Origin: Egbenema bharatensis
GTDB lineage: Bacteria; Cyanobacteriota; Cyanobacteriia; Elainellales; Elainellaceae
DNA: 64,000 nucleotides
Reading direction: 5' to 3'
Assembly (NCBI RefSeq): GCF_048077055.1
Contig: NZ_CP182236.1
Span: 2,294,001 to 2,358,000, forward strand
Part shown: one piece after another, positions 26,268 to 35,826 of the stretch
Numbering within the stretch: the stretch's first letter is position 1
Layout of the letters: every line of letters begins with the position of its first letter
Made by a program: the position numbers and the translations under genes
Notes under the pieces: generated by a model
Told to the model about the DNA's origin: nothing
The model's database searches: none
The model's input: only the letters and a program-made list of their open reading frames with translations

Positions 26268-28859
26268 CTACTGTGGGGGAGGCAGAAGGGGGGCAATAGA
26301 AGCCTCTGGAGCTGGCTCAGGTAAGAGGAAGGATGGAATGGGATCATTTGCCGGGGGAGGTGGCTCGTCAATCATGGGAGGAGGGGGAGCAGCCTCTTCC
26401 ACTGGAGCCGACTCAATGGCTGGAGCAGCAATATTCTCAGCAGGAGCCGCTTCTTCCACAGGAGCAACGTAACTCTCCTCTGGTTCAGAGTAATAGTCTG
26501 TTCCGCCTCCACCGCCTGAGTAGCCGGAATTCGACCGCGAACCTGAGGAATAGGACGGCTCTGAGGAACCATAGCCCGAATAGCTTGATCCACCGCCTCC
26601 CCAACTGTCGCCGGAGGCGGTATCGCTGCTGCCCTCGTGGGGCGAGGAGGCTTCATAGATGCGTCCAGGTTTGACTGGATCCAGCTCGATCGTGGGTTCC
26701 CGACCATCAAACGAGTAAGGAATATCAGGAAACTCCTCCACTGGAATTTCTTCGCGGATCGTTCGCACAAAGTCGTACCAGGTTAACGCCGCCGTACTGC
26801 TGGCTCCGTAAGTAGGAGTACTGTCATCATTCCCTAACCAAACACCCACCGCAAGCTGGGGAATGTAACCCACAAACCACAGATCTCGACGTTCTTCAGA
26901 GGTTCCCGTTTTTCCAGCCACGGAGCGATCGGGCAAGCGAGCGTCCCAGCCCGTACCGTTGTTCACGACACCCTCCAGCATCCAGGTCATGATCGATGCC
27001 GTCTCAGCATCCAGGGCCCGTTCCGCGACAAAATCTGCCTCATAGATCAGGTTGCCGAAGCGATCGAACACGCGGGTGATGCCGTGGGGTTCAATGTAAT
27101 TTCCTTCATTGGCTAACGTTCCATAGGCACTGGTCAATTCCAGCAGGTTCACCTCCGAACTGCCCAATGCCAGGGAGTAGGCGGGGAGTAAATCGGAGCG
27201 AATTCCCATGCGGTGAGCCAGTTCCACCACTGGTTCAAACCCGACCTCAATCAAAGCCTTCACTGCTACGACGTTGATCGAGGATATCAATGCATCCCGC
27301 ATCGAAACACTGCCTCGAAATCGTCTGCCGTAATTTTGCGGCTCGTAGCCATCCACCACCAGCTTTGCATCCAGATAGCTGTTGTAGGGCGATAACCCTC
27401 CGGCCACGGCCACTGCATAGACAAAGGTTTTGAAGGTAGAACCGGGTTGACGCTGTGCTTGAGTGGCCCGGTTAAACTGGCTTTCCTCAAAGTCATCTCC
27501 ACCCACCAGGGCCTTAATCTCCCCCGTCCGTGGATCGATCGCCACCAGGGCCGCCTGTTCAAATCCTTGACCTGGCCCATAGTTACGGATGGCATAGGCG
27601 ACGGTATCCTGCGCCTGCCGTTGCCATTCCAGGTTCAGGGTCGTTTCAACAGTCAACCCCCCGATTTCAATCTGCTCTGGCGAGACAACTGAAGGAAGTT
27701 GCTGTTGCACGTAGGAGGTGAAGTAGGGCACCTCACTAAACATATTCCGGGGGTCACTCGGCTGGAGTGCCAGAGGTTCCGCCATCGCTGCATCCCGCTC
27801 CTCAAGCGTAATGAAGCCCGCCACTAACATTCGCTGCAACACAATGTTGCGGCGTTGGGTTGCCAGGTCTGGGTTGATCAGGGGGGAATAAACGCTGGGC
27901 GCGGGGGCTGTGCCAGCAATCATGGCGGACTCACTGAGAGTGAGTTCATCGACCGGCTTGCTGAAGTAAATCCAGGCCGCATCCGCAACACCGTAGGCAT
28001 TTGACCCCAAATACACCAGGTTCAAGTACCGTTCCAAAATCTGATCCTTGGTCAGTTCCCGCTCCATTTTCTGAGCCAATAGAGCTTCCCGGAGCTTCCG
28101 TGCCAGGGTGCGATCTTGATCCAGAAACACAACCCGAGCCAACTGCTGAGTGATGGTACTGCCCCCTTGCAGCACTTCCCCTGCTCGGATGTTCTTCAGG
28201 GTTGCCCGGAGAATCGCCTGGTAGTTAACCCCGTTGTGCTCATAGAAATCTTCATCTTCTGAGGCGATGAAGGCTTGCACGAGGCGATCGGGCATATCCT
28301 GCAAGCTAATATTTTCGCGGGTCGCCGGGCCCATCTGCTGCAAAATTTCACCATCTGCCGATTTGATGGTCAGGGTTCCGCTCTGGTTGTAGGTCAAAAC
28401 GTCGGTGGTATTGGGCAAATTCTGATCGATCGCCCGCAGGGCCGATTGTCCAGCAACGGCTGCCCCGGTCACACCAAAACCAATGCCAACCAGTCCCCAG
28501 GCCCACCAACGTTGATAAAGGGGACGATTCCCCCCTGGAGGCGGATTCGAGCCTGGATCGGCAGGGAATCGTTGCCGTACCGGTGCAGTCCACTTCACCA
28601 GCGAGTGTTGCACTTGACGCAAGACCTTGGGGGATTTGCCCCTACCCCGACTTTGGTTTCGACTGCGAGCGTTCGCGGTTTTGATCTTAGTCGGCTGATT
28701 AGTCGGTTGATTAGCCGGCTGACTCGATGGGTTCGATGCGGAAGAGGCATCCGAGTTCAGCTTTTCACTGCGATTGGACAATGTTTTGAGTCTAGTCAGA
28801 AAATCTGTCACTTGAGTCCTCACAAACCACCACAGGCGAGATCCCTGTCTGTGCTTCAA
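26268..28859 (-). CDS. Class A penicillin-binding protein (bifunctional)
   Basis: An 863-residue peptidoglycan synthase. A long basic, Gln/Asn-rich cytoplasmic region (1-115) and one membrane anchor (about 119-141) precede the glycosyltransferase 51 domain (E201 in ASEDEDFYEH, GGSTITQQLAR, YLNLVYLGSNAYGV) and the transpeptidase domain with S474-T-F-K477, S527-I-N and K650-T-G. The last 125 or so residues are low complexity (Gly/Ser/Tyr then Pro/Glu/Ala), probably periplasmic. The start codon appears to be TTG: an in-frame stop lies four codons before it and no ATG is available nearby. Substrate is lipid II; location is the cytoplasmic membrane. Confidence 0.93.
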   Translation of the reverse strand: MKHRQGSRLWWFVRTQVTDFLTRLKTLSNRSEKLNSDASSASNPSSQPANQPTNQPTKIKTANARSRNQSRGRGKSPKVLRQVQHSLVKWTAPVRQRFPADPGSNPPPGGNRPLYQRWWAWGLVGIGFGVTGAAVAGQSALRAIDQNLPNTTDVLTYNQSGTLTIKSADGEILQQMGPATRENISLQDMPDRLVQAFIASEDEDFYEHNGVNYQAILRATLKNIRAGEVLQGGSTITQQLARVVFLDQDRTLARKLREALLAQKMERELTKDQILERYLNLVYLGSNAYGVADAAWIYFSKPVDELTLSESAMIAGTAPAPSVYSPLINPDLATQRRNIVLQRMLVAGFITLEERDAAMAEPLALQPSDPRNMFSEVPYFTSYVQQQLPSVVSPEQIEIGGLTVETTLNLEWQRQAQDTVAYAIRNYGPGQGFEQAALVAIDPRTGEIKALVGGDDFEESQFNRATQAQRQPGSTFKTFVYAVAVAGGLSPYNSYLDAKLVVDGYEPQNYGRRFRGSVSMRDALISSINVVAVKALIEVGFEPVVELAHRMGIRSDLLPAYSLALGSSEVNLLELTSAYGTLANEGNYIEPHGITRVFDRFGNLIYEADFVAERALDAETASIMTWMLEGVVNNGTGWDARLPDRSVAGKTGTSEERRDLWFVGYIPQLAVGVWLGNDDSTPTYGASSTAALTWYDFVRTIREEIPVEEFPDIPYSFDGREPTIELDPVKPGRIYEASSPHEGSSDTASGDSWGGGGSSYSGYGSSEPSYSSGSRSNSGYSGGGGGTDYYSEPEESYVAPVEEAAPAENIAAPAIESAPVEEAAPPPPMIDEPPPPANDPIPSFLLPEPAPEASIAPLLPPPQ

Positions 28860-29086
28860 CCAGGTGCTTCAACCAGTGCCAACCCTTGCTGGATGGTCGC
28901 AGCTTCCTGTTCAGGAGTTTACGAACCTGCACCAGGATACGTTCGATTCCACAAGGTTAAACGAGATGGCTCAAATTATACTTAACCCACCTTCAATTTA
29001 ACTTCATCTAAAAGTAGTGCTTTTTCATGCAAAGCACAAGCGAAAGTCAGTAAACCGTGCAATTTACGATTCATCTAAACGATCGC

Positions 29087-30085
29087 TTAAACACCTGCAT
29101 GGCCCAGAGCCAGAGCGGTTACCAGCATTCCCAGCACCAGAAACGGTTGAGCACTCGCCTGATATTTCACGTCATTCTCCAGGGGAGCACGCAGGAAGTA
29201 CATATCCTGGAATGTGATCTGGGGAATGATCAGCAAAATTAATAGCACTGCATACAAGTTCTGGTGAATGCTGATTAGATAGGCGGCCACTCCCGACTGG
29301 AAGATATCAATCATCAGGACGCAAATCCAGGCGGCCGTCGTCACCCCAAACATCACGGGTAAGGACTTCAGACCAAGCTGGCGATCGCCTTCCACACTCT
29401 TAAAGTCATTCACCACTGCAATGCCCAGTCCGGCCAGGCTGTAGAACAGGGTCAAAACCACGATCGTCCAGTTGAGATCGCCAAACAGGGCATGACCTGC
29501 CCACCAGGGTAGGGCAATGTAGCTTGCCCCCAGCGCGTAGTTGCCCAACCAACCATTTTTCTTCAGCTTCAGGGGAGGGGCGGAATAGATGTAGGACAGA
29601 AACGAACCGCCGATCGCCAGGGCAGTAATGGTGGGGAATTCATGACCCGCCCACCGATCTAGACCATAGGCCAGGGCAATTCCGGCTCCCAGCAGCACAA
29701 CGATCTGCGTGATCACCTGGGGAATGGAAATTGCACCAGAGGGAATGGGGCGGTAGGGTTCGTTGATTGCATCCAGCTCTCGATCGTAAAAATCGTTAAT
29801 GGTTTGGGTGTAGCCCGCCAGGAGAGGCCCCGACAGCAGCATACAGGCCGCCGCAATCAGCACATTTTCGATCGTCCAGGTATAGTTCCCAGAGGATGCG
29901 GCACCGCACACCACTCCCCAGATTAGAGGAATCCAGGTAATTGGCTTCATGAGCTGAAGGCGGATTTTCCAGAGATTGGTTTCTCCGGGTTGTGCTCCTT
30001 TCATCCCCAAAAGCTGCCGGGTTTTGGCACTGCGATCGGAGGTTAGATTCTCCTCTGGTGAGGACGGGGTTGTGGACTCTGTCAT
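29087..30085 (-). CDS. chlG: Chlorophyll synthase ChlG
   Basis: A 332-residue UbiA-superfamily prenyltransferase that esterifies chlorophyllide a with phytyl or geranylgeranyl diphosphate, the last step of chlorophyll synthesis. An N-terminal soluble stretch with RQLLGMKGA and KIRLQLMKPITW is followed by eight to nine membrane helices. The first Asp-rich motif is NDFYDRELDAINEPYRPIPS (about 112-131); a second region around NDFKSVEGDRQLGLKSLP (about 222-239) completes the active site. The whole sequence is typical of cyanobacterial ChlG. It stands alone on the minus strand. Confidence 0.96.
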   Translation of the reverse strand: MTESTTPSSPEENLTSDRSAKTRQLLGMKGAQPGETNLWKIRLQLMKPITWIPLIWGVVCGAASSGNYTWTIENVLIAAACMLLSGPLLAGYTQTINDFYDRELDAINEPYRPIPSGAISIPQVITQIVVLLGAGIALAYGLDRWAGHEFPTITALAIGGSFLSYIYSAPPLKLKKNGWLGNYALGASYIALPWWAGHALFGDLNWTIVVLTLFYSLAGLGIAVVNDFKSVEGDRQLGLKSLPVMFGVTTAAWICVLMIDIFQSGVAAYLISIHQNLYAVLLILLIIPQITFQDMYFLRAPLENDVKYQASAQPFLVLGMLVTALALGHAGV

Positions 30086-30296
30086 AATGAGCTTGCCTTG
30101 ATGAGCTTCTTGATGAGCTTGCGGAATTCGCTACCAGCAATAGGGCCGGATCCAGCCTGAATCTAAATCTAAACAGAGGATCTGCGGGATCTAATTAGGG
30201 CTAGATTAGGTCTAGATCAGACTAAACCCAATCACAGTCGATCGGTTCTCTAGCCTATCTCTTATTGTGAAGCCTTGTGAAGCAGGAGTTTGCGAA

Positions 30297-30785
30297 TTAA
30301 TGCAAAATTTCTAAATTCATGACATAGTGACCAATCCGCAACTGCTGGGCCCATAGCTCATATTCAATGCGCAAATGTTCTGGAAAGGGCTGACCGTCCA
30401 GGGTGAGCCTACGGGTGAAGTTGCGTAACCGCATTTGATGGCTTCCGGTGAAGGACTCCGTTTGTAGCCAATATCGACTGACTCCGTAGACCCCCTGCTC
30501 CCAGAAGTGGCGATAGCTGAATTTTCCATTGCCCTGCATGGTCATGGTGACGCGGTAGGGCGAAATCTCCAACCACAGCAGCCGTGGGGTTGCGGGAACG
30601 GAGGGCGACATCACTTGAGATGGGAGCAACGGCAGGGAGTCCTGAATCAGGGGTTCCGTCAGCAGCACATGAAACCGTTCCGAATCTTTTTGATAAAGCG
30701 TTGCATCCGTCTCTACCACTGACCAGAGGGGGAGGTCGTAGGACATCAGCGAAAGGCTAATCGGTTTGCGATGTTGGGTCAACAT
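30297..30785 (-). CDS. Conserved cyanobacterial protein, unknown function
   Basis: About 162 residues, soluble, rich in aromatic and basic residues, with alternating strand-like segments (RLLWLEISPYRVTMTMQGNG, FSYRHFWEQGVYGVSRYWL). No motif I recognise. The open frame extends to 30836 but would run into aroA's upstream region; I chose the Met at 30785, and the Met at 30746 (MSYDLPLWSVV) is equally possible. It is divergent from aroA and may share its promoter region. Confidence 0.6.
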   Translation of the reverse strand: MLTQHRKPISLSLMSYDLPLWSVVETDATLYQKDSERFHVLLTEPLIQDSLPLLPSQVMSPSVPATPRLLWLEISPYRVTMTMQGNGKFSYRHFWEQGVYGVSRYWLQTESFTGSHQMRLRNFTRRLTLDGQPFPEHLRIEYELWAQQLRIGHYVMNLEILH

Positions 30786-30867
30786 GGGAGGGAAAATGGT
30801 CGAGGAAGAGGAGCGAAATGATAGGATGGCTACCACCCTTCGTCTCGTCCTATGCCAGTCTACCCCG

Positions 30868-32214
30868 ATGCCAACAGCAACTATCCTCCTAAATCCTACG
30901 GAAACCCATCATTCCCTGACGATCGCCCCTCCCGCCTCCGGTGTTGCTCTGCAAGGGCGAATTCGAGTGCCAGGAGATAAATCGATTTCCCACCGAGCCT
31001 TGATGCTGGGGTCGATCGCCCAGGGAGAAACTGAAATCCAGGGCTTGCTGTTGGGGGAAGATCCCCGCAGTACGGCCGAGTGCTTTCAGGCAATGGGTGC
31101 CACTATTTCAGCCCTCAACACCGATCGCGTCACGGTGCAGGGGATTGGTCTGGGCAATCTCCAGGAGCCAGTGGATGTATTGAACACGGGCAATTCTGGG
31201 ACGACGACGCGCCTGATGTTAGGACTGCTGGCTTCCCAACCCGATCGGTTTTTCACGGTGACGGGTGATGCTTCGATTCGATCGCGTCCGATGAAGCGCG
31301 TGATTCAGCCGTTGCAGCAAATGGGAGCGCAGATCTGGCATCGAGCCGGGGGATTAGCACCGATTGCGGTACGGGGACAACGCCTCCAGCCGATTCATTA
31401 CCACTCACCGATCGCTTCTGCTCAGGTCAAGTCCTGTATTCTGCTGGCAGGTTTATTGACGGAGGGGCAAACCACGGTTACGGAACCCTCCCTTTCCCGC
31501 GATCACAGTGAACGGATGCTGCGCGCCTTTGGGGCAGAGATTACGGTTGATCCAGAGACTCACAGTGCGACTGTGACGGGGGGGGCAACGCTGCGGGGGC
31601 AAACCGTGATTGTGCCTGGGGATATTAGTTCTGCGGCCTTCTGGTTAGTGGCGGGTGCGATCGTCCCTGGTTCAGATCTGGTGATTGAGAATGTGGGAGT
31701 GAATCCTACCCGGACGGGGATTCTGGAAGCATTAGCAGCGATGGGGGCAGAGATTACCCTGGAAAATCAGCGGGATGCGGCTGGAGAACCCGTTGCCGAT
31801 TTGCACGTCCGCCACAGTGCGCTGCAAGCCTGCACGATCGCTGGAGATTTGGTTCCGCGTTTGATTGATGAAATTCCCATTCTGGCAGTGGCAGCCACCG
31901 TCGCAGCAGGAACGACCGTCATCAAAGATGCAGCAGAATTGCGGGTTAAGGAAAGCGATCGACTGGCGGTAATGGCGACGCAACTGACCCAGATGGGGGC
32001 CAAGGTGACGGAATTACCGGATGGATTGGAGATTACGGGGGGAACGCCTTTAACTGGGACTGCGGTAGACAGTTTTACCGATCACCGGATTGCCATGAGC
32101 CTGGCGATCGCTGCTCTGATGGCCCAGGGAACCACAACAATCCAACGAGCCGAAGCTGCGGCTATTTCCTATCCTGATTTTGTGGGAACGCTCCAGGAAA
32201 TTTGTCGAAGTTAA
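30868..32214 (+). CDS. aroA: 3-phosphoshikimate 1-carboxyvinyltransferase (EPSP synthase)
   Basis: A 448-residue enzyme of the shikimate pathway that joins phosphoenolpyruvate to shikimate-3-phosphate. Signature segments: RVPGDKSISHRALM (about 35-48), NTGNSGTTTRLMLG (about 103-116, PEP site), SIRSRPM, and RVKESDRL with TDHRIAMSLAIA near the C-terminus. The open frame starts earlier (30766), but comparison with remembered cyanobacterial AroA N-termini supports the ATG at 30868. Glyphosate tolerance class cannot be judged reliably here. Confidence 0.95.
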   Translation: MPTATILLNPTETHHSLTIAPPASGVALQGRIRVPGDKSISHRALMLGSIAQGETEIQGLLLGEDPRSTAECFQAMGATISALNTDRVTVQGIGLGNLQEPVDVLNTGNSGTTTRLMLGLLASQPDRFFTVTGDASIRSRPMKRVIQPLQQMGAQIWHRAGGLAPIAVRGQRLQPIHYHSPIASAQVKSCILLAGLLTEGQTTVTEPSLSRDHSERMLRAFGAEITVDPETHSATVTGGATLRGQTVIVPGDISSAAFWLVAGAIVPGSDLVIENVGVNPTRTGILEALAAMGAEITLENQRDAAGEPVADLHVRHSALQACTIAGDLVPRLIDEIPILAVAATVAAGTTVIKDAAELRVKESDRLAVMATQLTQMGAKVTELPDGLEITGGTPLTGTAVDSFTDHRIAMSLAIAALMAQGTTTIQRAEAAAISYPDFVGTLQEICRS

Positions 32215-32486
32215 CCTTTGATGCGAATTCTCTTGTCTGGAGTTTGCCGACGCACCCAGGTTAAAAATCGCTGCATTTGCGGGTCATGCTGGAGTCGCTC
32301 CAGGGTGTTCAACTATCGGGCGAGGTAGGCATTGTCATAGAGTTTGTGAATTTGGCGATGGCAAGCCGAACAAATCTGAACTGTAGCAGAAGGGGGTAGG
32401 TTTTTCCGCTTCGTCTTCTGACGGGGGATCAGGTGGTGTGCGGTCAATTTCGGCATCTCTCGATCGCAGAGTTCGCAGCACAGCAT
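32211..32486 (-). pseudogene. HNH endonuclease-family gene interrupted by TAG
   Basis: The frame starts at ATG 32486 and encodes MLCCELCDREMPKLTAHHL, then a basic stretch and CSACHRQIH: a compact HNH fold with two CxxC pairs and the HH of the active site. It reaches an in-frame TAG at 32313-32315 after 57 residues. Beyond the TAG the same frame continues LNTLERLQHDPQMQRFLTW to a TAA at 32211, and this tail is also typical of the family. A single base change thus truncates the protein after its core. It may be a recent pseudogene, a sequencing error or a still-active short form. The stop overlaps aroA's stop (convergent). Confidence 0.75.
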
Positions 32487-32675
32487 GAGAGTAACTGCTC
32501 ATTGTAAGTACTTCCACCTTTAACGTTACACAAACCCCTGAAAATAACCACCAGACACGGGGTTGAGCAGGCGAGCGAGGAAAAATCGCCTGGAAATCTT
32601 GCCGTTTCTGGTTACATTAATTAATATTTGTTATACTTCGTAACATAATCCTCAATCTTTATTCCAGCGCACAAA

Positions 32676-33200
32676 ATGAATACGGCTCAACAGTTTACCT
32701 CTCTCGCTACGGCTGTTTTGAGACCCAATCTGGTTCCAAACTACTGGTCACAAGCAGCTTGGACTGTCCTGCGCGTGGTGGCAGGCGTAGTCATGATTCA
32801 TAACGGACTCGATAAGTTAGCCAACATTGAAAGCTTTGCCCAGGCCTACGTTGAGGTCATTGGCTTACCCTTCCCCATCTTCTTTAGCTACCTTGCAGCC
32901 TACACTGAGCTAATTGGTGCGCCCCTATTGGCGTTGGGCTTTTTGACCCGACCGGCAGCGGCAGGATTGTTCAGCACCATGCTGGTGGCCATGTATCACC
33001 ATGTTCTGGTTGCGGGCCTGAGTATTCCCTACCTGGAACTCTCCATGCTCTATGCGGCCTGCTTCCTGTTTTTCCTGGTGAATGGTGCTGGGTTGTTTTC
33101 TCTGGATGCCCTGATCGGCGGTTGGCTGAATGCGGCCACAGGACAGGCTGCCCCCTCTCTGGAAGCTGTGACTTCAGCGGAGGTAACGGCTACCAAATAG
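32676..33200 (+). CDS. DoxX family membrane protein
   Basis: A 174-residue protein with four membrane helices of the DoxX family. Typical segments are ILRVVAGVVMIHNGLDKL in reading order (VLRVVAGVVMIHNGLDKL, about 28-45), AYTELIGAPLLALGFLTRPAA (about 74-94) and a fourth helix near LFFLVNGAGLFSLDAL. DoxX-like proteins have been tied to redox and stress responses, but the biochemical role is unclear. It is convergent with the next gene; their stop codons are one base apart. Confidence 0.88.
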   Translation: MNTAQQFTSLATAVLRPNLVPNYWSQAAWTVLRVVAGVVMIHNGLDKLANIESFAQAYVEVIGLPFPIFFSYLAAYTELIGAPLLALGFLTRPAAAGLFSTMLVAMYHHVLVAGLSIPYLELSMLYAACFLFFLVNGAGLFSLDALIGGWLNAATGQAAPSLEAVTSAEVTATK

Positions 33201-33201
33201 G

Positions 33202-33513
33202 CTACCAAATCGGAGGCTTCGGCATATTCTGCGTCTTAGGCTTAGAGGTTTGAATCGGCAAGGTCGTGACAACGTTTCCCTGAAGCAAGATCTTAATTTG
33301 ATGGGCAAGGCGTAATTGGGCGATCGGCTCTCTAATCAGGTCGATCGCTTCCAGTACGGTTTCTACAGCTTGTGGATCCTTACAGTTAATCCGTAGGGTT
33401 CCCCAGCGACGAGACACTTTGCAGTCTTGTAAAACTTCCACCTTCTGCCGTAGGGGTTGATCTTCGCGGTAGAAGCTGAGAATGAGTTGACTGAGTTGGG
33501 AGTACCAGTTCAT
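33202..33513 (-). CDS. Small conserved cyanobacterial protein
   Basis: A 103-residue soluble protein starting MNWYSQLSQLIL. It contains VSRRWGTLRINCKDPQAVE and RLAHQIKILLQGN, a strand-helix pattern without a catalytic motif that I know. An in-frame TTG at 33531 would add six residues; I prefer the ATG. It ends in a Pro/Lys-rich tail and is convergent with the DoxX gene, one base apart. Confidence 0.6.
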   Translation of the reverse strand: MNWYSQLSQLILSFYREDQPLRQKVEVLQDCKVSRRWGTLRINCKDPQAVETVLEAIDLIREPIAQLRLAHQIKILLQGNVVTTLPIQTSKPKTQNMPKPPIW

Positions 33514-33916
33514 TTGGAGTGACACGCTCAAGCAGTAACCACCTCTTCATTGAAGTCTAAGGCCCAGGCAGTTGCGCCAGGACTGCAAGAAGATTTAACT
33601 TCTAACCATTTTTCAAAGGCGGAATGAAAACTGCTACAAGCAAGCGAACAAGGGGGTTTTCAGGACTTTCTCACCGTTTTACAGATTAATACTTGGCAAC
33701 ACTCAGCAATGTTTCTTGAATAAATTGGAGGACTCGCAGCCAGGAAAATGCAGATCTGCCAACCCTGCGATTGAAGGTATTTGGGCTGAGTCAATTGAAT
33801 CTTGGGTAAAGCTGTTGTGAGACTTTAACCGGGAATTGACCAGAGACATCGATCGCGGCATAACTTGTGCAACGATGACAAAGCTAGATTGATTTGGTTT
33901 TGATCGGGTGAAGTGA
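33514..33916. other. Intergenic region before the ABC exporter
   Basis: About 400 bp without a convincing gene. It holds the divergent 5' regions of the small minus-strand gene and the ABC permease. Confidence 0.45.
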
Positions 33917-34741
33917 ATGAAGTACTGGCGAGAAACCTTTGCCGTTGCACAACGGATCTTGATTGAACTGGGGCGACGACAGCGAAGCCTGCTGTTCTGG
34001 TGTATCTTCCCAGTGTTAATTCTGTTGCTCAACGGCATTATTCTGGCGGAACGGGAAAACCTGACCTATGCCAGAGCGTTTGAGCAAGTTGCTCCAACCA
34101 CGCTTGTCGGGGCGGCATTGTTTTTTAGCTGTTTGGGGGGCAGTGTGGCCACGGTGGTGGCAGAACGAGAACAGCAAACCCTGAAGCGATTGTTCATTTC
34201 GCCCCTGAGTGGCATCTCCTACTTTCTGGGAATTTTTGTGGCCCACAGTGCGATCGGCCTGGGTCAGACGCTGTTAATTGGCACGATCGCCGTCCTGGCA
34301 GGAGCAGAATATCAGGGGTCGCTGCTGCTGGGGGGAATCATCATTTTGTTAAGTATTCTGACTTATGTGGGGGTCGGCTTCATTTTAGGCACTCAATTTG
34401 CTCGCCGCACCGAAGATGTTAATGCCCTGGTGGCAGCCTTTGGTGTGCCACTGCTAATTCTAGGCGGTACGTTTATCCCGACCGCCTTCCTTCCCGATAG
34501 GCTGTTAGAGGTAGCCCAATTCAACCCGATCTACCACATGAACGAGGCTCTGTTTAAGGTTGCGGCTGAAGGAGAAGGATTGAGCCGGATCTCTTCCCAT
34601 TTCTGGTTTCTTGTGGTGCTTGCTGTAGTCATGATTACAGGAGGGTGGTGGTGCCTACTGCCGGATGCTGCACGTCGAAAGGAGATTGTAGGGGAGTGCT
34701 ACAGATTGAGGAATTGCGAAAAGCCTACGGTCAACGGGTGA
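33917..34741 (+). CDS. ABC-2 type exporter permease
   Basis: A 274-residue membrane protein with six predicted helices and the ABC-2 signature region around IGLGQTLLIGTIAVLAGAEY and LVAAFGVPLLILGGTFIPTAFLP. It is the membrane half of an exporter whose ATPase is encoded by the next gene. Its final 30 or so residues (after about 245) are hydrophilic and lie over the start of the ATPase gene, an overlap of 46 bp, so the two are probably translationally coupled. Substrate unknown; such systems export drugs, lipids or polysaccharide precursors. Confidence 0.87.
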   Translation: MKYWRETFAVAQRILIELGRRQRSLLFWCIFPVLILLLNGIILAERENLTYARAFEQVAPTTLVGAALFFSCLGGSVATVVAEREQQTLKRLFISPLSGISYFLGIFVAHSAIGLGQTLLIGTIAVLAGAEYQGSLLLGGIIILLSILTYVGVGFILGTQFARRTEDVNALVAAFGVPLLILGGTFIPTAFLPDRLLEVAQFNPIYHMNEALFKVAAEGEGLSRISSHFWFLVVLAVVMITGGWWCLLPDAARRKEIVGECYRLRNCEKPTVNG

Positions 34742-35598
34742 TTTTAAACAACTTAAATCTACATATCCGGGCTGGGGAAATTTATGGACTCCTGGGGTCA
34801 AATGGAGCCGGAAAAACCACTACCATCAATATCCTTTGTCATCTGCTGGTGGCGGATAGTGGGCGCATCCTGATTAAGGATCAGCCGATCTCAGAATCTA
34901 CCAAGCTATTAATTGGCGTGGTTCCTCAAGAAAACCTGCTCTATAAAAGTCTCACCTGCGAGGAAAATCTCAATTTTTTCGCCCAAATTTACGGACTGTC
35001 CAGAGCAGAGCGGAAACAGCGGGTTGAGCAATGCTTAGGAGCAGTGGGTTTGGCCGATCGCGCCAAAAGTCCGGCTGAGATTCTCAGTGGTGGGATGCAG
35101 CGGCGGCTGAGTATGGCCATTACTTTGATCCATCAGCCCAAACTGTTGATTTTGGATGAACCGACCACAGGGTTAGATCTGGAAGCCCGCTACGAGATCT
35201 GGGATTTAATTCGCAAACTCCAACAGCAGGGCATGACGATTCTGTTGTCCACCCATTTCCTTGATGAAGCAGAGCGACTGTGCCATCGTATCGGCATTCT
35301 CAAACAGGGGCAGATTGCAGCAGAAGGCAGCCTGGATGAACTGCGCCAACTGATTCCAGCGTCAGAAATTCTGGTGGTTCAAACCCCTGAAGAGGAACAA
35401 GTCATCCAACGAGCCACTGCCCTAGGCTTTCCCATGCGGCGGTATGGTCATGAACTGGCCTTCTGGCTCCCCAAACATCTGGAACTGCGGGATATTATTA
35501 CTTACTTTGATGGAATTCCCCTGGATTCGATCGCCCGTCAACCAGCCCGCCTGGAACACATCTACCGGGAAATTATTCAGAAGCAAGACAACCCGTAG
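34696..35598 (+). CDS. ABC exporter ATP-binding subunit
   Basis: A 300-residue ATPase of the ABC-2 exporter class (DrrA/NatA-like). Walker A GSNGAGKTT (about 38-46), Q-loop VVPQENLLY, signature LSGGMQRRLSM and Walker B LLILDEPTTGLD are all intact, followed by the H-loop STHFLDEAERL. The C-terminal 80 residues are a typical accessory domain. I chose the GTG at 34696, preceded by GGAG at 11 bases; a GTG at 34645 would add 17 residues of poor quality. It overlaps the upstream permease gene and is the last gene of this pair. Confidence 0.88.
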   Translation: MLQIEELRKAYGQRVILNNLNLHIRAGEIYGLLGSNGAGKTTTINILCHLLVADSGRILIKDQPISESTKLLIGVVPQENLLYKSLTCEENLNFFAQIYGLSRAERKQRVEQCLGAVGLADRAKSPAEILSGGMQRRLSMAITLIHQPKLLILDEPTTGLDLEARYEIWDLIRKLQQQGMTILLSTHFLDEAERLCHRIGILKQGQIAAEGSLDELRQLIPASEILVVQTPEEEQVIQRATALGFPMRRYGHELAFWLPKHLELRDIITYFDGIPLDSIARQPARLEHIYREIIQKQDNP

Positions 35599-35826
35599 CC
35601 CAATGATCAAACCGAATGTTTCTTTGTCACCCAACCATCGCTAAAGAGATGGGATCGGGATAATCTATTCGCTATCTCATCAGTGCCCAAAACCATAACG
35701 GTAAGATCACTGGTCCATTTCAATCTGAAAAGACATCTGAATGTTAATTCACCATTTCGATCGAACAACTTGGTGGCTCAGAAATCGCAGCGATCGGCCA
35801 TGCCACCGAGAATATTTCTAGCTGCA

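Noticed and set aside
34645..34695. Longer GTG start for the ABC ATPase
   Set aside because: The extra residues are Cys/Gly-rich and unlike the family; the GTG at 34696 has a better-spaced GGAG.
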